From Hypomesus transpacificus (lineage: Eukaryota; Chordata; Actinopteri; Osmeriformes; Osmeridae): a DNA stretch of 64,000 nucleotides. A program made the position numbers and the translations under genes. This document shows, piece by piece, positions 47,601 through 59,324 of this stretch (positions are counted from its first letter, which is position 1; every line of letters begins with the position of its first letter). Under the pieces are notes generated by a model. The model saw only the letters and a list, made by a program, of their open reading frames with translations, did no database searches and was not told where the DNA came from. Where the stretch lies: positions 7,215,240 through 7,279,239 of the forward strand of contig NC_061075.1 in assembly GCF_021917145.1 (NCBI RefSeq), given 5' to 3'.

Positions 47601-50529
47601 ATCAGTTTTTAAACACTTGGATGGCAGCAAAACAACGTGTGTTTACCTCTCTGACACAGCCTCTCCTGGCTCCTCCCTCCTGTCCTGCCCTCTCTCTCCC
47701 TCCTCCAGGTGGGCATGGCTACGCCCCATCAGAGCACACACGGTGTCCTGAAACACACAGTCCAGTAACACACAGTCCTGTAAAACCAAGTGTCTTCTAA
47801 CACAGTCCAGTAACACACAGTCCTGTAAAACCAAGTGTCTTCTAACACAGTCCAGTAACACACAGTCCTGTAAAACCAAGTGTCTTCTAACACAGTCCAG
47901 TAACACACAGTCTTGTAAAACCAAGTGTCTTCTAACACAGTCCAGTAACACACAGTCTTGTAAAACCAAGTGTCTTCTAACACAGTCCAGTAACACACAG
48001 TCCTTTCACATAACAACCCCTTTAACAAGACGGTCCCTTTTTCAACACACTGTGTGTTGTGGCAACCCAGGGGCGCAGCACCTTGCACAGCGGCACCGGC
48101 AAACCCGGGGTCCGCCCCCAGAAGAGACAACAAGCTACACAGGTGCGGCTCATGAGTTGGAGCGAGGATGGCCCCACTGCCGCAAGGGGAGATAGCTAGA
48201 ATGAGGAGTGAAGAGACAGCCCAGCCAGACCAGTCCTGACCATTCCCTCAACCGAGGAACAAGAATTTATTTTGGTCATTTAGGGCAGTGGTTCTCAATC
48301 CTGGTCCTCGGGAAACCCTGCCCTGCATGTTTTAGACGTTTCCCTCCTCAAAACACACAATGAATGGGTCGTTATCAGGCCTATTTATTTGAATCAGGTG
48401 TGTTGGAGCAGGGAAATATCTAAAACATGTAGGGCAGGGGGTCCCGAGGACCAGGATTGAGAACCACTGGTTTAGGGTAATAAACGCCTGTTTTTTGGCA
48501 TATCACAAACCGTGATTTTGAGGGGTGCTGTGCGGTCCTGGCTCGACCATTGGTTGCCACAGTACACAGTAAGTGTACATTACATTTATCAGTCGCTCTT
48601 ATCCAGAGCGACACAACGTCATTTGGCACGGCCCGGGACTCAAACTGGCAACCTTTTGATTAACAGCCCAATTCCCTAAGCGCTCAGCCATCTGACCCCC
48701 CGGGCATTGCTACATGTGTGTGTACAGTGTGTGACTGTGCACGGCTACATGTGTGTGTGTGTGTACAGTGTCCTCACCATGGTCCTGGAGCTCTGTCCCA
48801 GCCCCCCAGGCTGCTTGCTGAGGCTGAGGCCGCCCTGGTCTGGCCACTGGAGGTCCCCGACCCCCAGCGTCTGCACTCGCAGCCAACGGAAACTCATCTC
48901 AGTGCTGTTCTCACACTCCAGCAGACCCACCTGGGCTGTACCCTGTACACACACACACACACACAGTGGTGAACAGGTTAGTACGCAGTGCAGAACAAAT
49001 GTCATTAATTTGTGCAGTCCTTTGACGACAATTCCTGAAAACCTGAACCTCCAGTTCGTAAGCCAACCTGTCAAGTTCAAAGAGAACTCTTGATTATTCC
49101 AGGAACACAGGACGTCACAAAGAGACAAGTGGGCCACCAGGTTCATAGTCAGAGGCAGCCAGAGAGGCAGCCAGACACACACAGACAGATAAACACACAG
49201 GCAGACAAAGACGGACAGAGAAGGGTTGACAGATTGTGCCAGAGGGGCTTGACCCACCAGCAGCTCCTCCTGTGCCTGGGGTCCGAGCGAGCAGACAGAC
49301 AGCTGCAGAGCACACACCCCCAGGGCGTCCAGGGGCACGGGAATACAGAAGCCCTCGTTGAAGCTCATGGTGGACTGTAGCTCCAGGGCCTTACAGCAGT
49401 AGGAGGCAGACGCCCGGCCAACCTCCAGTGGAATCAGGTGCACCTTCACATACCTAGAAAGCCACGCGAGAAGAGAATAACCAAGACTGACTTACAGATT
49501 GCAGCACATTCAAAACAGTCCACAGGAGAAAGTACCTAGATCGATAGGTTTAACAGGTATCGGCACATTCAACACAACCCGTTGCGATGATCTCTCGCAC
49601 TCACACTTTATGGCCGTCTCTGACAACAGTCCTGCTCAGGTTTTTCAGCTGCAGCAGGTGCAGGAGGAGAGACTGGGAGCCAGTGTCATACCTGCCAGGA
49701 ACCAGAGAGACAGTCAAGACAAGAACAGGTTTAAACGGCCCAAAAGCCCTCTGCAGCAGGGCTACAGCAGCTCTTTCTCCACCACTGTTCCTGGAGAGTG
49801 AGCTGGTTGGTGTGTTCATTCAGCCTTTGATTGTGAAAACCATCCTGTCATTTACCCTTTTATCAACAGCATCCATTATGCCTGGGCTCTCTTGATCTGT
49901 AGTTAAATACTCTAACCACTGAGCTGTACCCATCCTCTCACTCTGGGGTGGAAGCAAACCCCTAGTCATGGTCATAGATCATTACCCGGCTTCCACAGAG
50001 CTTGATAACAACCCATTCATTTGAATCAGGTGTGCTGGAGCAGGGAAACAAAATGCAGGGCAGCGGCTCTTGAGGACCAGGGTTGTCCACCCCTGCTCTA
50101 GAGGAAGGAAGCTATCCAGGAGCAGGAAAGTGTTTCCGGGTACAGGAAGTGCTCTACAGGAACAGGAATTACTCTACAGGAACAGGAAGTGCTCTACAGG
50201 AACAGGAAGTGCTCCACAGCATACTCACAGCAGGCCCAGCTGGATCTGGGCTGGGTCGCCCCCAGAGGTCATCTCCCTCGCGTACACCACCTCCTCAGAC
50301 TCCTCCGCTCTGCTGGGGGTGCAATCACACAAAAGTGAGTCCTTGCATGTTCAAGTCAGTTCTTTTGTATATATATTTCAAAAAAAACTTTTAATCTTCG
50401 CTGGTGGCAGTAAATCTGTCCTCCGTAGATTGCTCAAGTGCTCCACAGCTGTATGCTCTAGCCTACTCAATAATATGTTGATGTAATTCACACAACAGCC
50501 ACTAGATGGTGGCCCTGCTCCTGAGAGAG

Positions 50530-50567
<38 letters not shown>

Positions 50568-53500
50568 CGAGAGAGAGGGCGAGAGAGAGGGCGAGAGAGA
50601 GGGCGAGAGAGAGGGCGAGAGAGAGAGCGAGAGAGAAAGACAGACGCAGAAAGAGGCAGAGAGAGAAACCGAGAGAGACAGGGTGTGGGTGTTGGTGTGT
50701 CGTCTCAGACGCAGCAGGGGGCGCCGTCCTATCTCACCTCCTCCCCCAGGCCTCAAACACCCCGCTGTCCGTGGCCAGGGCGTCCTCCGACACGCCCACA
50801 GACACCCTCCGGGCCCTGCGCCCGCTGCGGTTGGCGCTGTTAGACCGCAGGGTCACTCCTGAACGAGACATCAGTTGATTTATTTGTTCATTCTTTTATC
50901 CAATGCGACGACACTCGTCTAACAAACTCACTATTACTCAGACAGACACCCGGGCCTATTAGGGGCTTGCTGCTGGCCTGGCATGCCTTATGTGAGGCTG
51001 TGCAGAGCAGAACTGCTCTACTTACTGAGAGAGAGAGAGGTAGAGAGAGGTAGAGAGAGAGAGAGCGAGAGAGAGGTAGAGAGGTAGAGAGAGAGGTAGA
51101 GAGACAGAGAGAGATACAAAGAGAAACAGCCAGACAGACCACATCACCTGCACTACCTCTACTCACCAGCAGAGGTAAATGACCCAGAGGGAGCGCTCTC
51201 TCTGTGACTCTTGTTCTCCACCTGGTAGACTGCGGCTGACCCCCCCGGCTCCTCGCCACCGGCCAGGCCTGCGTGGGCGTGAGGCTGGGCGTGAGGCTGG
51301 GGGTGAGGCTGGGGGTGAGGGTAGGAGTGAGAGCGCAGTCCCTCCAGCAGCCCGCGGCCGGCCAGCTCCATGTACTCCTCGGTCATCTGGGTGAGGGGGC
51401 ACTCCTGGGGGGCCGACAGGTAGGGCGTGTCCATGGGGGAGCTGGGGGGGGACAGGGAGGAGAGGGAGGAACGAGAGGACAGGGAGGCCAGGGACTGGGG
51501 GGTGTCGTGGGAGCGCTTGGCCTTGCCCTGGGTCAGGGGGTCCGGGGAGAACACAGGGTGCTCCCTGGAGAGGGCCTCCGGGGGGAGCAGGTAGCGCAGG
51601 TGGGGGTCGTGGGGGTCCAGGGGGCCGTCGGGGCGGTCGTACTGGGGCGGGCCGTAGATGTCGGAGAAGCTGATGGAGCTCAGAGATCCCCGGCTGGAGG
51701 CCAGAGAGCCACGACTGGAGGCCAGGGAGCCACGACTGCTGCTTGACGACACGGTCAGGGAGCTGGCCGACAGGCTGAGAGGGGGAGGAAACAGAGGGAG
51801 GGAGGAGGGGGGGGAGAAAAAAAGTATTAGAGAAAGTGTAAGAGTGAAAAAGAAAAAAAGTGTGAAAATAAAGTGAGAGTGACAGAAAAAAAGTGAGAAA
51901 AGAACGAGCGAAAAGGAAAAGAGACAGACAAAAAGAGAGAAGGAAAGAAAGAGAGAAATAGATGATGTTCCATCTGCCTGGTAAGAACAGGGACAGGGAT
52001 GTTGTGTGTCTCACGGTACCTCTTCAGCTGGGAGTGGAGGTAGGTGGTGATCCGAGTCGCTTCCTCCAACTGCCTCAAAAGCACATTCCTCTTCTCCTGC
52101 AGTAGGATCCTGACACACACACACGCACACACACACTAAATAAAACTTGCAATCCACCAGATCAGAAGGCAGGGTGTTTTCCAGCTCAGCTGTAGAGTGA
52201 GTGTGTGTGTGTGTGTGGTCCTTCTTCTCCATAAAGAAAACAGTCTCTGAGGATGTGGGTGGGTGAGTGTATCCTCAGCCTGGCCCCATCTATACAGACA
52301 CAGTCCTCTTCTCTCAGGCTGGATAAGGACATGAGGGCGCCGCCCCCCCCTCCCCCTTCCCCCCATTCAATGGCCCTTCCATGTTTTTTGGGGGGTTTGT
52401 TTTTACCGGAAAAAACCTTTGTAGAAAATAATAATAAAAGAAAAAAATCTTATCAGCCTAGCTTCATTGTGGAAGCTTCTGGAATGGGCACTCATGGCAT
52501 TAAGGAGACAGTAAACACACACAGTGGACATACCCCTCCAGCTGAAAACAGCCACAAACGCACTGTAATTCTCGTCAAGAAAAAAGGAGCAATATTCCTG
52601 AGGGTGATCTTATGAGAAAACGCCGCAGATGCACACCATCACAGCACCCGTGGATCTTAGGGGTCTCAAACCCAGCTCCTGGAAAACTGCATTCCGCCTT
52701 TTCCCTCAAACACTAATCTAGCACACCTGATTATAATAATGAGCTGGTTGGCATGCTGAATCAGGTTAAATACAATTGGGGTTGGATCCAAAACCCTCCT
52801 GGAAGACACCTCATCAGGAACAGGACTGGAGACCTAGACCCTGCGCAGTAACATGACGTTGCACCAGCAAGTCCTGTCCAGCTAGCCCACTGACCTCTGG
52901 TTGGCCCCCTGGCTCTGGGCGGAGTGGGCCCTCTGCACCTCCTCCTCCAGCCTCCGGCGTTCCTCCTCCAGCTGCATGCAGGCCTCCAGGGGGCGCTGCT
53001 GCTGGCTCACCAGGGCCAGCTCGTGCAGCAGGGCCTCCTTCTCCCGCAGCAGCTGCAGGAAGTCCCGGTCCCGGTCCGCCTCGGCCCGGCCGGACCAGCT
53101 CTCCCCGTCCAGCTGGGCCATCTGGTGCTGTATACTGGCCACCCTGCGGGGATGGAGAGGGCACAGAGAGGGGGTTAGGGGGTAGAGGCAGGGAGACGGG
53201 AAAGATGGAGAGGGCACGGAGAGGGGGTTAGGGGGTAGAGGCAGGGAGACGGGAGAGATGGAGAGGGCACGGAGAGGAGGTTAGGGGGTAGAGGCAGGGA
53301 GACGGGAGAGATGGAGAGGGCACGGAGAGGGGGTTAGGGGGTAGAGGCAGGGAGACGAGAGAGATGGAGAGGGCACGGAGAGGGGGTTAGGGGGTAGAGG
53401 CAGGGAGACGAGAGAGATGGAGAGGGGGGTTAGGGGAGAGGCAGACAGATAGAGGTAGATGGAGGGAGGGATGGATGGATGAGGTGTGGGTAAAGAGTCG

Positions 53501-53789
53501 AGGATATGTGTACTGTATGTCTAAGGAGGCACCAGATAAGTAAAGATGTGACCAACAGACCCTGACTGACACACACACACACTACATGCCACAATGACAG
53601 CACTCAGCCAGCTCACTTGGACACATGAGGTGCCTCCCAGAGCAGGTGTTCTGTAGTGTTCAGAGGAGGAGAGAAAGGAGGGGGGGGGCAGGAGGCAGGG
53701 GTTTTGGCTCGAGGTTAAAATGAAATAACTGTGTTTATGTGTGTTGGATTTCAGACAGAGTGACTCAACGACAGCGCATGCAAGTTTCC

Positions 53790-53831
<42 letters not shown>

Positions 53832-56156
53832 ACTTCTCCCTCTCCCTCAACCCTCTGTCTCTGATGTCATGGCTGGCACTGCGGTGGCCGCGTCACCATG
53901 GCAACATCCGTCTTGTAAAAAAAGCCTGTGTGGAGCCAGTGTAATAACACAGACTCCTGCCGCCGCCTCTACCTCTACCTCCAACCGCCCAGCCCCTCTC
54001 TGACTCCTCTGCCTCCAACCCCCTGCCTCAGCTACCTCTACCCTCCCCCCGTCCGCCCCCCCCCTCACAGATGAGCTTGAGATACTGAATATGTTTTCAC
54101 CTTAGTAGGTTAGACCAACTGGCTGGTACACTAAAGTGCTGAAGAAAAAACATTTGAGTGTCCATGGCCACTCTGCAGCACCAGATCATTTATGTGTGTG
54201 TGTGTGACACACACAGAGAGAGAGAGAGTGTTAATCACAACTGAATTGCCCTGTGTTAAAACTGGGAATGCTGAGAGGTGGGCAGCTCTCTCTCTCAACA
54301 CACACACACACAAAGGCACACAGTCAGCAGCGTGGGCAGGAGAGGATGTGCCCACCCAGCTCATTCCCCTGGTCAGACATCTCTCTGCAGCCTCGGTCAC
54401 CAGAACAAACACCATTCAGACCAGCACCACCCACCGCAGCCAGCAAGCTCAACACTGAAGCACTGCTGCTGCTGTATAATAGTGTCCACTGTTATACAGC
54501 AGTGTTGTTGTATAGTAGTCTCCATGTTGTTGTGTAGGAGTGACCGTGTTGTTGTGCTGTTATGTTGTGTACTGCCTTATAAAACGACTCTTTTGATGTA
54601 AATGTTAAACTAGTGCATCGTCAACATCAACCTACTTCTTCTTGGCCTCTTCATACTGCCAGTTGAGCTTCACCTTGTCCACCAGCTGACAGGAATCTTG
54701 AGAGCCATACTTGAATATAAAAACGACACAAAAAAGTTCATCAAAGTTTTAAAAAGTAGCATCATATTTTAGGATTGAATTCTCTCATCAACATTCTCTT
54801 TAACGGTTCCAAATTGTCAACAGGTTGTTGTGTTGCATCCCTTTCTCCAGGTCGGAGGTCAGAGGTCAGGTTGTGCGGAGGTGCCTACCTCTCCCACCAG
54901 CTCTGTCTGGCAGCCTGTGTCACAGTACTGCTGTGGGCCCCCCAGGGTGCCCGCGCTGTTGGGCCCCTCGCCTGGAGAGTCGCTGATCGACAGGCTGCTG
55001 TGGAAGTTCACCGTGAGCTTCGCCAGGCTCTGTAAGACCCCCCCCCCACACACACACACGCACACACAGACGAATGATGAGCACAGCTGGGCTGGTGAGA
55101 GCTGAGGGATGTGGGTCTTATACAGGGGCGTCAGGGGTCAGGGGTCAGGGGTCAGGTCTCACCTGGAGGAGATCCAGCCTCTCTCTCTCTCCTGTGCTGA
55201 TGGACTTCTTGATGCTGCGCAGCTCGTTGAAGATGGCCTGGGCCTCGTCCAGCTTGTAGTTAGTCTGACTGCTGGACATCTTCCTGTCGATCCTGCACGT
55301 ACACACACACACACAAACACACACACAGTTAAAACAAAGTGACTTCTCTGGTCTTCCCTGGGCTATGCGTGTTCTCACCCAGACAGGACATGCACCCTCT
55401 GGGCTTCCAAACAAACACAACAACCTAAATAGAGTCAACACCAGAATCCAGCACACCTCGTTTTACACACCTCATTAAAAAGATGAAATTTGGAATGACG
55501 ACGCTTACTCAGAAACAGGAGAGGACTGGAACAGGACGTTCACAAAGCAGAGTCATGTGGTGTGGAAAGTCCAGAGACAGTTCAACTAGATCATTTCTGT
55601 TCAAGTCCAGAAAAAGTCAGACTGTCTGTTCATCTAGTCTAACTGCATCTGAACTTGAAGTCCAGTCATGACATGAGTATATCAGCTGGCTGAGCGGTTA
55701 GGGAGTCGGGCTATTAATCAGATGGTTGCCGGTTCAACTCCCGGCCGTGCCAAATTAGTTTTTGTCCTTGGGCAAGGCACTTCACCCTACTTGCCTCAGG
55801 TAAAATGTCCCTGTACTACTGTAAGTCACTCTGGATAAGAGCGTCCGCTAAATGACTAAATGTAAATGTAGAATGAGCGTTTGAAGAGACAAGTGTTCAG
55901 GGTTCCTGAGGAGTTCCAGTACTGAGGGATCCCCCTGGCTGAGAGAACTGGGACTGTCAGCCAACCAGAAGTCTTCAGGGCTTCCCTGATGTCTGTCTGT
56001 GTCTGTCTGCCTATCTGTGTGTCTGCCTGTCTGCCTACCTGTCTGTCTGCCTGCATGCGCGTGTCTGTCTGTCTGTGTGTCTGCCTACCTGTCTGCCTGC
56101 ATGCGTGTCTCTGTGTGTATGCACAGGCTGCCACCCTCTGTCCCTCCCTGCATTCC

Positions 56157-56188
<32 letters not shown>

Positions 56189-59100
56189 AGTCTTGGCACG
56201 TGTCTCTGGTGTAGCTGCTGCCTGCTTCCTCCAGCCCCTACTTCAACAGCAGGTACTGTTCGTCCATGGACCCTGCCTCTTCCTCCCCAAACAAGCGCTG
56301 CTTTGTCCCCCCCTCCCCCCCCCCCTCCTCCCGCTGGCAGCGCCGGGAGTTTATATGCTTAGCAAAAACATGCCACTGCCCACTGCTCAATGCCCCTGGT
56401 GAACCCCCACTGCCCACTGCTCAATGCCCCTGGTGAACCCCCACTGCCCACTGCTCAATGCCCCTGGTGAACCCCCACTGCCCACTGCTCAATGCCCCTG
56501 GTGAACCCCCACTGCCCACTGCTCAATGCCCCTGGTGAACCCCCACTGCCCACTGCTCAATGCCCCTGGTGAACCCCCACTGCCCACTGCTCAATGCCCC
56601 TGGTGAACCCCCACTGCCCACTGCTCAATGCCCCTGGTGAACCCCCACTGCCCACTGCTCAATGCCCCTGGTGAACCCCCACTGCCCACTGCTCAATGCC
56701 CCTGGTGAACCCCCACTGCCCACTGCTCAATGCCCCTGGTGAACCCCCACTGCCCACTGCTCAATGCCCCTGGTGAACCCCCACTGCCCACTGCTCAATG
56801 CCCCTGGTGAACCCCCACTGCCCACTGCTCAATGCCCCTGGTGAACCCCCACTGCCCACTGCTCAATGCCCCTGGTGAACCCCCACTGCCCACTGCTCAA
56901 TGCCCCTGGTGAACCCCCACTGCCCACTGCTCAATGCCCCTGGTGAACCCCCACTGCCCACTGCTCAATGCCCCTGGTGAACCCCCACTGCCCACTGCTC
57001 AATGCCCCTGGTGAACCCCCACTGCCCACTGCTCAATGCCCCTGGTGAACCCCCACTGCCCACTGCTCAATGCCCCTGGTGAACCCCCACTGCCCACTGC
57101 TCAATGCCCCTGGTGAACCCCCACTGCCCACTGCTCAATGCCCCTGGTGAACCCCCACTGCCCACTGCTCAATGCCCCTGGTGAACCCCCACTGCCCACT
57201 GCTCAATGCCCCTGGTGAACCCCCACTGCCCACTGCTCAATGCCCCTGGTGAACCCCCACTGCCCACTGCTCAATGCCCCTGGTGAACCCCCACTGCCCA
57301 CTGCTCAATGCCCCTGGTGAACCCCCACTGCCCACTGCTCAATGCCCCTGGTGAACCCCCACTGCCCACTGCTCAATGCCCCTGGTGAACCCCCACTGCC
57401 CACTGCTCAATGCCCCTGGTGAACCCCCACTGCCCACTGCTCAATGCCCCTGGTGAACCCCCACTGCCCACTGCTCAATGCCCCTGGTGAACCCCCACTG
57501 CCCACTGCTCAATGCCCCTGGTGAACCCCCACCCATGTTCAGTAGCACACACACGCTTGTTTGAAAGACTCTTTAAGTCAACGATTCAAAATAGGCCCGA
57601 ACAAAGTTGCGCAAGCTCATGTCAACAGTGCGTCTTTCTGGAGGTTGTTTTTTAGCACCTCCAAAATGTGACAATTTATGACACAGGAAATATCAGTTGT
57701 GTGTCACTCTGGGCCCAATGAAGTCATGACGGGCAAGAAATCCACAGGTCACTCCACATCAACCTCTTGACGGTAAGTGAGATGAACCTCCACGTGCCGT
57801 GACGGGGAGTGGAAAACCTTCAACCAACAATAATAGTACATAACGCTGACACGTCAATATTTTCCAGTTTGCGACGACAATCGCGGGGGGTTCTTTTTCA
57901 CTCTCGGTAAGATTATTTGTTCCTACTGACAGGAAGCGGCGTGAGAAGGGATGAACTATGATGGTGACGGCCTCGGGGGGGGGGGGATCTTGTGAGGCAC
58001 GGGGGGGGGGGGGGGGGGGGGGGGCACCCTGAGGGTCACAGCCTCGCTGGACGTACACAACCCAGCAGGAACACAATAGGACACACAAACAACGCCATCT
58101 GGAGAGAGAGAGAGAGCGAGAGAGAGAGGACGCTGCCATGTTTGTGCGAGCTTGTGTGTTCTCCCGGTCTATTCTGGGAGCCGCTCCAGAGCTGCATTAT
58201 CTAAGAGATAGGGACGGGCCAGGCCTCAGGAAGTGCTGAGGAATTTGCTGTCAGATAGCTCTGTGATTTTCAAGCAGCTCCCCCTCCTCCCTCCCGCCCC
58301 GAGCTGCTTCCTCTCTGGCCTGGAGTATTGGCTCCCTTCTCCGCACTGGTGCATCCTCTTCCTGAGGTGGAGTCTCCTCTTCCAGCTCAGCTCTCTCTCT
58401 TTCGGCCTCTCTCTTTTTCGGCCTCTCTCTTTTTCGGCCTCTCTCGCTCTCTCACTCTGTTTCTCTTTCTCCTTCTCTCCCCGTCCCCCTCTCCATCTCC
58501 TTCTCTCCGGCCCTCTTTCCCTTTGTCTCCCTCTCTTTCCCCTGCCTTGTCCATTTCTCCTTCCATCTCTCCACCTGTCCCGCTCTCCTCCTACCTCTCT
58601 GTCTCTCGCCCTTTCCCACTCATTGGATCTCTGTGTCTCTCCATTTTTCTCGCCCTTGCCACCCCTCCCTCCCTCCCTCTTTCAGAGGTGGAGCTTTCAT
58701 CCTCAATGTGACATTTGGTACAGCTCGGAAATGTTCCCAGCACAAAAAGTAAGTATGTGTACACACAGCAAAACCCACACAAGCGACACAACGTTCTAAA
58801 ATAACACTTGTTTGAACAATCTATCTCCTGCAGCTTGGACCAGCCTTCCTCGCACTACAGCGTTCATCTCCACTTGGAACGTAGCAACGTTCCCTGCTAA
58901 CATTTGGAAGACTTTAGGTTTGCTGCTTCTTTGAACCGTTTCATGTGTTCATTAGATAATTCATTTAACATGAAATTGCATAAGAGGGCGGAAACCGGGG
59001 AACTTCCTTCTTTTCTGTCAGCATCGCCTCCTATTGTTACTCTGTCATGTTCGGTAAAAACATTCCAGATATGTGATGGGCATCAGCTCACCAGTAAAAC

Positions 59101-59197
59101 CAGCCCTTCTGTTTGAATGCATTTAGAATCTGAATATTCATAACTGACAGAGACACAGGAGCCTGGGAGTGTCCCTGTAACATGGAGAGGAGGATAG

Positions 59198-59234
<37 letters not shown>

Positions 59235-59278
59235 CGGGGAGAGAGAGGGAGAGAGACAGAGACAGAGAGAGAGACAGA

Positions 59279-59324
<46 letters not shown>

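Noticed and set aside
51273-51746. 157-codon plus-strand Gly/Val-rich frame
   Set aside because: Antisense shadow of the long Ser-rich wwc3 exon, which has family similarity and correct splice sites.
53151-53440. Interstitial telomere-like repeat (ttaggg inside the G-rich array)
   Set aside because: TTAGGG occurs once per 53-bp unit as part of a longer motif, not as tandem TTAGGG.
56373-57532. Regular array considered as a CRISPR
   Set aside because: Units are contiguous with no unique spacers, and the setting is a vertebrate intron.
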